Assembly: GCF_019972155.1 (NCBI RefSeq)
Contig: NZ_BOVL01000057.1
Location: 107,143-171,142, forward strand
Direction: 5' to 3'
DNA length: 64,000 nt
Origin: Bradyrhizobium sp. RD5-C2
GTDB taxonomy: Bacteria > Pseudomonadota > Alphaproteobacteria > Rhizobiales > Xanthobacteraceae
The position numbers were made by a program, and so were the translations under genes. A model generated the notes under the pieces. It saw only the letters and a program-made list of their open reading frames with translations. It did not search any database and was not told the DNA's origin. Of this stretch, positions 24,797-33,725 are shown piece after piece. The stretch's first letter is position 1. Each line of letters opens with the position of its first letter.

Positions 24797-24833
24797 GTCA
24801 ATAAAAATTGCTTGTAGAGCAATTTTTATTGAC
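24797..24833. promoter_or_regulatory. Perfect 16-bp inverted repeat, probable operator of the XRE-cupin regulator
   Basis: Arms at 24797-24812 and 24818-24833 are exact reverse complements around a TGTAG spacer, AT-rich in a GC-rich setting. The site lies in the divergent promoter between the binding protein (start 24679) and the XRE-cupin gene (start 24865), the usual place for an autoregulated operator. Read as a hairpin it has internal T runs but no clear terminator tail. Confidence 0.7.
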
Positions 24834-24864
24834 AGGGAAGCAAATTGAGGCGAGGGTCGGAGCA

Positions 24865-25524
24865 ATGAAGACGCAGGACGAGACGCTGGCGAGGCTTGGA
24901 GCACGCATTCGCTCGCTGCGGGAGGAACGTGGCATGAAGCTGAAGGATCTGGCCGACAGCACCGGGTTGTCCGACGCCTTCGTGTCGCGCCTCGAGCGCG
25001 GGCAGGTGTCGAGCTCCGTTGCCAATCTGATCCAGATCGCGCAGGCGCTCGACATTGGCGTCAGCGAATTGTTCGCCGCGCCGCAGGACCAGTCGCGCAG
25101 CCACGTCACGCTGCATCGCCATGGCGACGATGGTGAGGACCAGAGCATCCCGAGCACCGGCTATCGCTGGCGATTGTTCGCGGGCGGCATGCCGAACGAT
25201 GATCTGGAGGTTTTTCACCTCTCGTTCCCGCGCAAGAACCGGATGGACCTCATGGTGTCGCATCCGGGACAGGAATACTGCTACGTGATCAGCGGTCGCA
25301 TCCGCTTCCACGTCGGCGCCGAGGTGTTCGATCTCGCGCCCGGTGAAGGCATTTTCCTCAATTCCGAGCTGCCGCACCGCGCCGACAACATCAGCGAGGA
25401 CGAAGCGCGCATTCTGATGGTGGTCGCGAAGTCGCCGCAGAAGGCCGAGCATTTCGACTGGTGGCGCGTGCCGAGCGCCGCCGCTCCACCTCGATCACCC
25501 AAGAGCAAGCCCCAAGGAGACTGA
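24865..25524 (+). CDS. XRE-family transcriptional regulator with C-terminal cupin sensor domain
   Basis: A 219-residue regulator. Residues 8-65 form a helix-turn-helix (LGARIRSLREERGMKLKDLA, then FVSRLERGQ), as in XRE/Cro. Residues 110-200 form a cupin (HPGQEYCYVISGRI, LAPGEGIFLNSELPHRADN), which in this class usually senses a small metabolite. The ATG at 24865 was chosen as the first codon in front of the HTH; an upstream frame runs through the operator. It begins a unit with a cupin protein and an iron alcohol dehydrogenase, three bases before the cupin gene. Confidence 0.85.
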   Translation: MKTQDETLARLGARIRSLREERGMKLKDLADSTGLSDAFVSRLERGQVSSSVANLIQIAQALDIGVSELFAAPQDQSRSHVTLHRHGDDGEDQSIPSTGYRWRLFAGGMPNDDLEVFHLSFPRKNRMDLMVSHPGQEYCYVISGRIRFHVGAEVFDLAPGEGIFLNSELPHRADNISEDEARILMVVAKSPQKAEHFDWWRVPSAAAPPRSPKSKPQGD

Positions 25525-25527
25525 TCC

Positions 25528-25965
25528 ATGCAGACCGCAACCGCGACCGGCAGGCACCTGCCGTATGAGGCGAAGCACATCGACGATGTGGAGTGGGAGA
25601 CCATCCGCTGGCCTGGCGAGACCGGCAAGATGCTGTTCCACCCGCGGCCGGAGCGGCCGACCGAGCCGAACGCAGGCATCCTGCGGCTGGAGCCTGGCGC
25701 GCATCATCCGATCCACAATCACGAGTTCGCGCAGGTCTGGTACATCCTGAGCGGCGAATTCAGGATCGACGACAATCTCTACACGCCGGGCACGATGATC
25801 TTTCATCCGGATCCGCATTTCGAAGGCAAGTTCGAGACCGCGACCGGCGGCGATATCCTGATCGTGCAATATCCCGGTCCGACCACCGGCGGGCGGCCGA
25901 TCTATGCGGGGCGCTTCAACATGGAGCAGCGTCGCGATATCGCCGAAGAACGCACCGATCTCTGA
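25528..25965 (+). CDS. Single-domain cupin protein
   Basis: A 145-residue cupin. EPGAHHPIHNHEFAQVWYI gives the first cupin motif (histidines and glutamate for metal), and YTPGTMIFHPDPHFEG the second. It could be a small dioxygenase, isomerase or metabolite-binding protein. The start lies three bases after the regulator stop, with AAGGAGA immediately before. The sensor domain of the upstream regulator is also a cupin, so the two may bind related molecules. No more specific function can be read. Confidence 0.75.
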   Translation: MQTATATGRHLPYEAKHIDDVEWETIRWPGETGKMLFHPRPERPTEPNAGILRLEPGAHHPIHNHEFAQVWYILSGEFRIDDNLYTPGTMIFHPDPHFEGKFETATGGDILIVQYPGPTTGGRPIYAGRFNMEQRRDIAEERTDL

Positions 25966-25991
25966 TCGATCGACGCAACGGACGACAGGCC

Positions 25992-27119
25992 ATGGCGCTG
26001 ATCACCTATCTCACCACCATTCGCTTCCGCTTCGGCGAGGCGGACGCGCTCGGCGATGAGATCGCAGCGCTCGGTATCCGTCGGCCGATGCTCGTTACCG
26101 ACCGCGGCATTGTCGCGGCCGGCCTGGCGGCGCGCGTGACCGCCTCGCTCGGCACTGCGCCGGTGGTGTTCGACGCGACGCCGCCGAATCCGACCGAGCG
26201 TGCGACGCAGCAGGCGCTCGCACGCTATCGTGAGGCCGGATGCGACGGCCTCGTCGCGCTCGGCGGCGGCTCGCCGATCGATCTCGCCAAGGCGGTGGCG
26301 CTGCTCGCCAGCCATGAAGGCCCGCTCGCGCAATACGCCGCGATCGACGGCGGTGTCGCGCGGATCACCGCCGCCGTCGCGCCGGTGATCGCGATTCCGA
26401 CCACCGCCGGCACCGGAAGCGAGGTTGGCCGCGCTGCCCTCATCACGCTCGAGGACGGCCGCAAGGTCGGCCTGATCAGTCCGCATCTGATCCCGGCGCG
26501 GGCCATCTGCGATCCGTTGCTGACGCTCGGCCTGCCACCGGCGTTGACGGCCGCGACCGGCATGGACGCATTGTCGCATTGCGTCGAGACCTATCTGTCG
26601 CCGCGCTTCAATCCGCCGGCGGATGCGATCGCCCTCGATGGCGCGGCGCGCATCGTCGGCCATCTCAAGCATGCCGTGACGGCGGGCGACGACCGCGACG
26701 CCCGCGCCGAAGTGATGATGGGCGCGCTGCAGGGCGGCCTGTGCTTCCAGAAGGGGCTTGGCGCGGTGCACGGGTTGTCGCACGCGCTTGGCAGCCTCGC
26801 GTCGCCGAGCCTGCATCACGGCACACTCAATGCCGTGCTGATGCCTGCCGTGATGCGCTATAATGGCCCAGTGATCGCGGTCAAGCTGCCGCGGCTGCGG
26901 CTGGCGCTCGGTCTGGCTGATGATGCCGACGTCGCCGCGTTCTTCGCTGCGCTCAATGCCGAGCTCAATCTGCCGCGCGGTCTGCGTGCCATGGGTGTGC
27001 CGGCCTCGGTACTGGACGACATGGCGGAGAAGGCGGCGAGGGATCATTCCACCGCCACCAATCCGCGTCCTGTGGATGCCGACGGCTACCGCGCCATTTT
27101 CCAGGCGGCTTGGGAGTGA
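25992..27119 (+). CDS. Iron-containing alcohol dehydrogenase (group III), maleylacetate-reductase-like
   Basis: A 375-residue NAD(P)-dependent oxidoreductase. GGGSPID near residue 92 binds the dinucleotide. TTAGTGSEV near residue 138 is the family signature, and GMDALSHCVETY with VHGLSHALG hold the metal ligands. The family reduces aldehydes or ketones, or maleylacetate. It begins 26 bp after the cupin gene and is the last gene of the XRE-controlled module. The metal-binding residues appear intact. The substrate is unknown. Confidence 0.82.
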   Translation: MALITYLTTIRFRFGEADALGDEIAALGIRRPMLVTDRGIVAAGLAARVTASLGTAPVVFDATPPNPTERATQQALARYREAGCDGLVALGGGSPIDLAKAVALLASHEGPLAQYAAIDGGVARITAAVAPVIAIPTTAGTGSEVGRAALITLEDGRKVGLISPHLIPARAICDPLLTLGLPPALTAATGMDALSHCVETYLSPRFNPPADAIALDGAARIVGHLKHAVTAGDDRDARAEVMMGALQGGLCFQKGLGAVHGLSHALGSLASPSLHHGTLNAVLMPAVMRYNGPVIAVKLPRLRLALGLADDADVAAFFAALNAELNLPRGLRAMGVPASVLDDMAEKAARDHSTATNPRPVDADGYRAIFQAAWE

Positions 27120-27229
27120 GTTGACCGCAGCGATGATTCTGGCCGGCGATGCCGAACGGCTGCTTCGATGCAGCGGGCGTGTCGATTTTATCTTTCGAGT
27201 TTTCAAGCCCCTGGTCCGGGAAGATCGGG

Positions 27230-28222
27230 CTAGAAGGTCACGGTGACGACGATGGTGTCGGCGTAGGCTCCTGGAGGGGGCGAGATTTGCGGTGGAACGC
27301 GCCCATAGACTGAAACGCTCTGGTTCAACGCTGTTCCTGTGCCGAGCACGCAGGTATTGGCGCCGGACGTGCAGGTTGTGGCGGATGTCGTACTCGTCCA
27401 GGCACCGGTCCGCGCCGCATCCGTATAAAGATTATAGTTGATGAAGCTGGAGCTAGCCTGCATGCGCCGCTGGTTGCCGCTTGCGTGTAGTCCGTTGTCG
27501 AGGCCGATCGAGTAGGGGGTCGTATTGGTGCACTTCACCGAAATCGTCCCAACGCCGTCAATATTCGACGTCAACAGCGAAGCGTTACCGAAGTTGAGCG
27601 GCGTGGTCGAAACAATGCAATTTCCGGCGATTGTCGCCGTCCATGGTGAAGAGCCTGCATTTGTCGTCGTTCCCGGGTTCGACGAACAATTCGGGCTTGT
27701 AAGAAGATAGGCCGCGTAGGCGATGACCGGAGAGGCCGTACTCCAGACGTAGGTCCCGGGTATCGTTGCCTGCTGATTGGCGAGGAAGCGCCCATAGACG
27801 GTCAGGCTTTGTTGCGCGGGCCCGCCCAAGAGAGGAAGGCTGAGATTGATGCTGACGCCACCGGAGCCGTACGCGGTGGTTCCGTATCCCCAGGAACCCC
27901 AGACCTGCGTGCGCCCGGAATCCGTATAGAGCTCGTGTATTGCCGTATTCGCTCCACTTCCCAGCGATCGAACCGAGCTGCTGCTGTTGGGCGCCCCCTG
28001 GTTGAATTGCACACACGCATTAACCGTGCAGCCGAGCGCACAGCCGCTGCATGTTACGGTAAATGTCGAGGTCGTATCGACGGCGCTGCCCGCCAGAATG
28101 TCGACAGATCCGTAGTTGCCGGACGCCGAGGTAACGGAGCAGCTTTGGGCGTGGGCCGAAAACGATGCCGCAAATTGCAGGAGCAAGGCGACGAGCAATG
28201 TTCGCTTTGAGCCGATGACCAC
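27230..28222 (-). CDS. Spore coat protein U domain protein (two domains), probable pilus tip subunit
   Basis: A 330-residue secreted protein with signal peptide (cleavage near FSAHAQ) and two tandem SCPU domains, about 27-170 and 180-330. Each shows paired cysteines, an LYTDSGRTQVWGS- or LYTDAARTGAW-type block, and a C-terminal beta strand (VTVTF) used for donor-strand exchange. It is the last gene of a leftward chaperone-usher cluster. Two-domain members are typically tip adhesins of archaic (Csu-like) pili; the single-domain partner is at 31578. Confidence 0.82.
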   Translation of the reverse strand: MVIGSKRTLLVALLLQFAASFSAHAQSCSVTSASGNYGSVDILAGSAVDTTSTFTVTCSGCALGCTVNACVQFNQGAPNSSSSVRSLGSGANTAIHELYTDSGRTQVWGSWGYGTTAYGSGGVSINLSLPLLGGPAQQSLTVYGRFLANQQATIPGTYVWSTASPVIAYAAYLLTSPNCSSNPGTTTNAGSSPWTATIAGNCIVSTTPLNFGNASLLTSNIDGVGTISVKCTNTTPYSIGLDNGLHASGNQRRMQASSSFINYNLYTDAARTGAWTSTTSATTCTSGANTCVLGTGTALNQSVSVYGRVPPQISPPPGAYADTIVVTVTF

Positions 28223-28309
28223 GATTTCGATCTCACAATGCGCGTTGGTCGGAATGGATGATCGAGGAGATTGATGTATGAAGACACTGTTTACGTATGA
28301 ATGACTGCA

Positions 28310-30781
28310 TCATCGGCACGCGACGCCAGGAATCCGGACCTGTTCGCCTGGCCTTGGAACAAACGCGAACGTTGCGTGGCAGCGCACGTCGGCTAACTCG
28401 ATTTCGGCTTCGTTCATTGACGTTAGCCCTTTGATATAGGCTTGTCCGTCGTAGCCGACGACAAACCCGCCTCCGCCGGTCATGTGGCCGACGGCCCCGG
28501 CCGGCAGCACGCGATTGTCAGGTCCGACAAAGGCAACCAGCGCAGCCGTCGTCTCCTTGCGGACGTCAAATCTGACGAGCATCCCGGCGCGATCGGCCGG
28601 AGCGACGATGTCATGCGTTGTTGCTGCTTCGTCGTCGACCGGAAGGTTCGTCGGGTCGATCGCAATCTTGTTCTTCTGGTAGGACCGGAGCGTCGGGATC
28701 AGCAGCATGCCGCTGGAATCGGTGACACCCGCCCGGCGGTTCTCGCTGAGGACCTCGACATCCGGCACGCCAGTCGCGACCACCGCGAAACTGTCGTCGA
28801 TCCAGTTCGAAAGGAAAACGCCGCCTCCCATGGTCGTGATCGACCCACGCAATTCCAGTGATCCCACGCTGCCGGATCCGGCCTGGCTTGCGCCTGCCTG
28901 GACGGTGCCGTAGCTCGACCTGTAGGAAGCTGTGGCCTCCCGGTACCTCGATGATCCCTCGGAATCGTGGACGCGCCAGCCGTAGCTGCCGGGCTCCGGC
29001 CCAAGCGACTTGACGGCATCAACGCTGCCGGTTGTACCGCTCCGTCCGCTGGAAACCCCGGTCGTGATCGAAGCCGAGTGGCCAAAAGGGATGCTCAAAC
29101 CGGCAAACACGCCGGTATTTTTCCTGGAGCGGAAATCGTGGAAGACGGTGGAGAATATCGACGCATTATAGGGCAACGAACGCGAGTAAGAGGCCGTCAC
29201 GATATTGGAACGATGGCCTGAGTCATCGCGTAGACCGACAAAGCTTGCACTCAGGCTGGCCCGGGGGTCGAACGGCATCGGAGCGCTGAAAGTGATGCGA
29301 TCGAGTGCGACCGGGGCACGGGCGCTGCCATAGATGCCGGTCACATAAGCAAACGAGTTCGACAACGGGGCGATACTGCCGGGCAGGTAGTTGAACAGAC
29401 CGTTCAGGTTTTGCAGGCCGCCGTTCAACGTCACGATGCTTTGCAATCTTGCGGTCGCCGAGGCAAGGTCGTCATAGGTGCCGAAGGTGTGTTGCGAACT
29501 CGCCGAAATGCTCACGCCAAAGAGCCGGGTCTCATAGGAAGCGTAGCTCTGCAGACCGCGGTTCGTGCCGCTTCCGCTGCCGGCCAGGGCCACGGCGGCG
29601 ACACCGATCGTCCCGGTCCTGAAGATACCACCGATGCCACCGTTGATGACGCCGGCTCCGCCTTCGACGTGCGCCTCCGCCGTCAAGCCATCGTAGATAC
29701 CTCGTCGCAGGGTTGCAGAGCCGACCGGCGAGCCGACGTAGACGTCACTGCTCGAGCCGTAGGACAGCCGCGGCAATCCACCCTCCACCGACCAACTGCT
29801 CAGCCCGGGCGCAAGCAGGCTCGAGGTCGCATAGAACGGCGCCGACGTCTGGATTTCGTGACCTGCCGAATCCCGCACCACGAGTTGCGTCGTACCGGCG
29901 CCGGAAATCAGCGGTACGTTGTTCACGCTGAAAGGGCCGGACGCGACGTCCTGAGAAAATGTCTTGATGTTGTTGACATAGACATCGACGGTTGACGGCA
30001 CTGCCGCGCTACCGCCGATGGTCGCGAGCGGCGCAGTGATGAGGTCGGGCCGCAGGGTAAAATCGCGTTGAGCCTGGAGGCCACCGATCCTGATCGGCCG
30101 TGACCAGGCCAGTCCGCCGTTGATCGTATCCCCAGCAACGTAGCCGATCATCCGGTCTTGGTCGGAATACTGGAAAGACGAATTCAGTCGTGTCGCCTGC
30201 GCAGGCTGCTGCGGACCAGTGCGGACGATCGCCGACTGTTCGGCGGTGCCGTAAGGCGAAAACGCCCGAGCATCGAGCAAGAGCGATGTGTTACCGAGCC
30301 CGATCAATCTCGGGGTCGCTGCGTTGCTGGTTGAACTCAACAGGTCATAATTTAGTACCGCACCGGGATCGGCCCGCGCCCTTGGCAGGTTCCCGCTGGA
30401 GCCGCCTGCGTCAAAGAGCTGCGGCTTGCGTCCGGCTTCGTCGACGGCAATGAATATCCGCTGTGTTCTCTCCTCATATCGATACTTTAGGGTCGGGATA
30501 TCATCCAGTGCGATGATCTCGCCCGGTCGATGCGACGGGCCCGGTTGCAGGCCGAGGCTTTCGAGTTCCTCTACCGTTCCGCCGATACGACCGTCGTCGA
30601 ACCGCACGAATGATCCGATTGTTCGGGCAGGCATGGAATTGATCACGACATCGAGTTGCAGATTTGTCTGGTTTTCCCCCGCGCGCGAACGCCCGACACA
30701 GAGGACCATGCCGAGGAGTGCTAGGATGGACACAAGCGCGGAGCCTCTTCTACCGCCGAGTCGGCGACTCAATAACCGCAT
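28310..30781 (-). CDS. Outer membrane usher protein (FimD/CsuD-like)
   Basis: An 823-residue usher forming the outer-membrane pore for pilus assembly. N-terminal LDVVINSMPARTIGSF and YRYEERTQRIFI are typical of the N-domain. The middle shows beta-barrel and plug sequence (VDVYVNNIKTF, GPFSVNNVPLISGAG), and C-terminal domains follow (TDSSGMLLIPTLRSYQKN, GYDGQAYIKGL). The ATG at 30781 (MRLLSRRLG) was chosen; it overlaps the chaperone end by 32 bp. A start at 30835 would overlap by 86 bp. It lies between the pilin genes and the chaperone. Confidence 0.87.
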   Translation of the reverse strand: MRLLSRRLGGRRGSALVSILALLGMVLCVGRSRAGENQTNLQLDVVINSMPARTIGSFVRFDDGRIGGTVEELESLGLQPGPSHRPGEIIALDDIPTLKYRYEERTQRIFIAVDEAGRKPQLFDAGGSSGNLPRARADPGAVLNYDLLSSTSNAATPRLIGLGNTSLLLDARAFSPYGTAEQSAIVRTGPQQPAQATRLNSSFQYSDQDRMIGYVAGDTINGGLAWSRPIRIGGLQAQRDFTLRPDLITAPLATIGGSAAVPSTVDVYVNNIKTFSQDVASGPFSVNNVPLISGAGTTQLVVRDSAGHEIQTSAPFYATSSLLAPGLSSWSVEGGLPRLSYGSSSDVYVGSPVGSATLRRGIYDGLTAEAHVEGGAGVINGGIGGIFRTGTIGVAAVALAGSGSGTNRGLQSYASYETRLFGVSISASSQHTFGTYDDLASATARLQSIVTLNGGLQNLNGLFNYLPGSIAPLSNSFAYVTGIYGSARAPVALDRITFSAPMPFDPRASLSASFVGLRDDSGHRSNIVTASYSRSLPYNASIFSTVFHDFRSRKNTGVFAGLSIPFGHSASITTGVSSGRSGTTGSVDAVKSLGPEPGSYGWRVHDSEGSSRYREATASYRSSYGTVQAGASQAGSGSVGSLELRGSITTMGGGVFLSNWIDDSFAVVATGVPDVEVLSENRRAGVTDSSGMLLIPTLRSYQKNKIAIDPTNLPVDDEAATTHDIVAPADRAGMLVRFDVRKETTAALVAFVGPDNRVLPAGAVGHMTGGGGFVVGYDGQAYIKGLTSMNEAEIELADVRCHATFAFVPRPGEQVRIPGVACR

Positions 30782-31481
30782 GAGTCTGGCCCTTGTCCGT
30801 TTCCGCCGTGACGGAGATGGATCCGCCAGATCCAAAGCCGCGAGGATATTTCGGCGTGGCCCAACTCATGGAGGAATGTCCGAGGACATAGCCGAGGAGA
30901 CCGTTGCCAAAGGACAAGGTAGTTCCCGATGAATCCTTAAGCCGCAGGTTTGCGATGCGTAGCCGCTCGTCGCCGGCATTGCTGGTCACGACGGTTAGTT
31001 GGCCAGCTTCAGTACGGAGCGCCCAGGTAATTTGTGGCCGGCTGATCTCGCGGCCACGAAAAAACGCTGGGATCGACTGTCGTACCAAAAGATTGACGCT
31101 GCGACCCTGGCTGCCGCCCGCTCGCGGCAATTGGTCGACGATGACACGATAGCTTTCTTCGCCATTGACCGGCTGTTTCGACACCCGCACAACCCGCACG
31201 ACGTAGTCTGAATGAGGTGCCATCCTGACGGCCGGAGGTGATGCCACCACATCGGTTGTCGGTTCAAGACTCTCCTTGCCGTCGGACTGCGACCAGCGAA
31301 GCACGCGGGTCTGGACCTCGACGTCGGCATCTTCGTCATTGCGTAGCGTCAGGGAAGCCGCCGCCGCCGGTGCATTCAGTTCCAGGAGAACGGGTTCAAC
31401 GCGAAGCGCGGTGGCATGGGCAACCTCCATGAATGCCAGGCTTGCAGCAAACGCGGCCAGTAGAGTCGAATTTTGATGCAT
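30750..31481 (-). CDS. Periplasmic pilus chaperone (PapD/CsuC-like)
   Basis: A chaperone of about 243 residues with a signal peptide (AAFAASLAFMEVAHA). The first immunoglobulin-like domain has LRVEPVLLELNAPAAAASLTLRN. The G1-strand region YRVIVDQLP and a second domain follow. It should hold pilin subunits by donor-strand complementation before the usher. An upstream TTG at 31493 is the other possible start; ribosome-binding signals do not decide. It overlaps the usher gene by 32 bp. Confidence 0.85.
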   Translation of the reverse strand: MHQNSTLLAAFAASLAFMEVAHATALRVEPVLLELNAPAAAASLTLRNDEDADVEVQTRVLRWSQSDGKESLEPTTDVVASPPAVRMAPHSDYVVRVVRVSKQPVNGEESYRVIVDQLPRAGGSQGRSVNLLVRQSIPAFFRGREISRPQITWALRTEAGQLTVVTSNAGDERLRIANLRLKDSSGTTLSFGNGLLGYVLGHSSMSWATPKYPRGFGSGGSISVTAETDKGQTHAVIESPTRR

Positions 31482-31577
31482 CGCGATGCCCAATCGATTT
31501 CGAAATCGTGCGCCAGGAAGGCGTTTCGTCGATACGCAGATGCAACGGAACAGCGGGCCGCTGCCGCGGCCCCTTCT

Positions 31578-32231
31578 TCAATAGGTGATGGTCATGACCA
31601 CCGTGTCCGTGTAGGTGCCGGTGCTCGGTGCGGTGCCGGTAGCGGGAACGGTGCCGTAAATGTTGACCGTCTGCGCCGATCCGTTACCGGTGCCGAGAAA
31701 GCAGCCGTTCGTGGTCGTGCAGGTGGTGCTGCTGGTAGCCGTGGTCCAGGGGTTGGTATGGGCTGAATCAGTATAGAGATTGTAGTTGATAAAATTCCCG
31801 GCATTCGTCATCCGCCGCTGGCTGCCGGACACATTTGCTCCGTTGTCCATGGCGATGGAGTACGGGCTGCCATTGGTGCAGGTGACCGAGACGGTTGTGC
31901 TGCCCGACTGCAAGGTGGTCGCGAGCGTTGTTCCGGACACGCTCCCGAAATTGAGCGTCGCAGCGTTGATTGTGCAAGCCGCCGTGATGGTGATCTGAAC
32001 GGTCAAGTTTGCGGTCGATGTGCCGGCCTGGGCGAACGTTTGATAACTGGATGCCACGGCAACGAAGAGTGCGACCGCTCCCATTCGCGAAGCCTGCCCG
32101 ATTCGTCGCTTCAGCAATGGTCCACGGTCGTCGCGAATGCGAATCGTTCGACAAGAATCGAAAGCCCGGCAGGCCGCTCTCGTGGTCAGCCGGCAAACTT
32201 CTTCGATATCTTCCAATGAATTCTTTTTCAT
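31578..32231 (-). CDS. Spore coat protein U domain protein (single domain), probable major pilin
   Basis: An SCPU-domain pilin. The mature region (ANLTVQITITAACTINAATLNFG to VVMTITY) shares its architecture with the second domain at 27230, including SPYSIAMDNG and the block FINYNLYTD. A signal-like segment (MGAVALFVAVASSYQTFAQA) precedes it, but about 50 basic residues stand in front of that. The start is therefore uncertain: 32231 (MKKNSLED) is given, and 32318 or an unrecognised non-ATG codon nearer the signal are possible. It is the first gene of the pilus cluster. Confidence 0.7.
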   Translation of the reverse strand: MKKNSLEDIEEVCRLTTRAACRAFDSCRTIRIRDDRGPLLKRRIGQASRMGAVALFVAVASSYQTFAQAGTSTANLTVQITITAACTINAATLNFGSVSGTTLATTLQSGSTTVSVTCTNGSPYSIAMDNGANVSGSQRRMTNAGNFINYNLYTDSAHTNPWTTATSSTTCTTTNGCFLGTGNGSAQTVNIYGTVPATGTAPSTGTYTDTVVMTITY

Positions 32232-32446
32232 CGCCAATTGTGCCCGAACACGCAGGCCGTCGTCGTCAACCAAAAAATCAAAATTGGGTAAATTTTGCAT
32301 GAGCAAAAGCTTCGCCATGCCTGATCGAACTATCGAGAACTATGGCCCCATCAAAAGCTATGATGGCCAGCAAAGTCGGCCGGCGAATTCGGGGCCACGT
32401 CGGCTCTGGCCGCGCTTGGGCTTAGCCTGCCTCCCTCTGAACTCAT

Positions 32447-32522
32447 TGGTGGGCCCGGCAGGACTCGAACCTGCAACCAGACCGTTATGAGCGGCCGGCT
32501 CTAACCATTGAGCTACAGGCCC
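32447..32522 (-). tRNA. tRNA-Ile2 (anticodon CAU)
   Basis: A complete cloverleaf on the minus strand: acceptor GGGCCTG with CGGGCCC, D stem GCTC/GAGC, anticodon stem GGCCG/CGGTC around loop CTCATAA, T stem GCAGG/CCTGC, discriminator A and an encoded CCA. The CAU anticodon in this context resembles the bacterial isoleucine tRNA that is modified to lysidine for AUA codons, not initiator or elongator tRNA-Met. Identity among CAU tRNAs is by resemblance. Confidence 0.9.
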
Positions 32523-32637
32523 CGCCGCCTTGCGGGCCGCGAGGCGCGGCCGGCAACGGTGCGGGCTCCGTTTACAGGGTGCGTGGGGTTTCGGCAATGC
32601 CGCCGCGAGGCCCCGGCGCCGCCGCACCATCGGCCGC

Positions 32638-33606
32638 TCAGTCCACCGAGACGCCGGCGAACTCAACCACCTTGCGCCATTTCTCGGTCTCGTCGGTCAC
32701 CAGTCTGCCGAATTCGGCCGGGGTCATCGGCTTCGGGATGCCGCCGACCTCGGCGAGGCGCGCCACCAGCTTGGGGTCCTTCAGGGCCTCGCCGACCGCC
32801 TTGTTGAGGGTATCGATGACTTCCGGCGGGGTGCCCTTCGGCGCCGATATGCCGTAGAAGCCGACCGCCTCGAAGCCCGGCACGGTCTCGGCGATCGCCG
32901 GCACGTCGGGCACGCCGGGCCAGCGCTGCGGCGAGGTGACGCCGAGCGCGCGGACGCTGCCGCCGCGCGACTGCTCGAGCGCCGACGGCAGGTTGTCGAA
33001 GATCAGCTGCACCTTATTGGAGATGATGTCGGGGAAGGCGATCGCGGATCCCCGATACGGCACGTGCTGCATGTCGCATTTGGTCATTGCCTTGAACAGC
33101 TCGGCCGACATGTGCACCGAGGTCCCGTTGCCGGACGAGGCGTAGGCGATCTTGCCTGGATTGGCCTTGCAGTAGTCGATGAACTCCTGAACGGTCTTCA
33201 CCGGCATCGCATTCGAGACCACCAGCATGTTGGTGAGCTGCATGATGCTGGCGACCGGGGTGGTATCGCGCAGGAAGTCGTAGGGCAGCTTCTTGTAGAG
33301 CGAGGTCGAGATCGCGTTGTTGGGCGCGACGAACAACAGCGTATAGCCATCAGCCGGCGAGTTGATCGCAGCAGCGGCTGCGATGTTGCCGCCGGAACCG
33401 GCGCGGTTCTCGACCACGAATTGCTGGCCGAGATGATCCGACAGCCACTGGCTCATGATGCGCGCCACGATGTCGACCGGGCCGCCTGCGGCAAAGCCGA
33501 TCAGCCAGCGCACCGGACGGTTCGGATAGTCGGACGCCGAGGAGGGGGCAATCGAGGCAAGGCAGCAGATCAAACCAAGCAACGCGGCACGTGCGAACCG
33601 GAACAT
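32638..33606 (-). CDS. Bug/TctC-family tripartite tricarboxylate-type solute-binding protein
   Basis: A 322-residue periplasmic protein. After a signal peptide (LGLICCLASIAPSSAS), the start YPNRPVRWLIGFAAGGPVDIVAR is the hallmark of the TctC/Bug family. VVENRAGSGGNIAA and DGYTLLF follow in the expected order. It should bind a carboxylate. No TctA/TctB membrane genes are near, as is frequent for this expanded family. The ATG at 33606 follows GGGAGAG. It is divergent from a TAXI binding protein. Confidence 0.88.
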   Translation of the reverse strand: MFRFARAALLGLICCLASIAPSSASDYPNRPVRWLIGFAAGGPVDIVARIMSQWLSDHLGQQFVVENRAGSGGNIAAAAAINSPADGYTLLFVAPNNAISTSLYKKLPYDFLRDTTPVASIMQLTNMLVVSNAMPVKTVQEFIDYCKANPGKIAYASSGNGTSVHMSAELFKAMTKCDMQHVPYRGSAIAFPDIISNKVQLIFDNLPSALEQSRGGSVRALGVTSPQRWPGVPDVPAIAETVPGFEAVGFYGISAPKGTPPEVIDTLNKAVGEALKDPKLVARLAEVGGIPKPMTPAEFGRLVTDETEKWRKVVEFAGVSVD

Positions 33607-33725
33607 CGTCTCTCCCGTCATTTTCTTGTGACTGTTGCCTTCATGGTTTCACAAAACGCTGGCTTTGCCTACGACCACGCCCGTGCGACCATAGTCGCGC
33701 TCACGTGCAATGCTTGAGGCTCGGG

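Noticed and set aside
24797..24833. The perfect palindrome as a terminator
   Set aside because: It is located between two divergent starts, where no transcript needs to end, and lacks a clean T run after the stem. Operator function is more likely.
32447..32522. tRNA-Ile2 as an integration site for a genomic island
   Set aside because: No integrase gene, no duplicated tRNA 3' end and no mobility genes are visible within the window.
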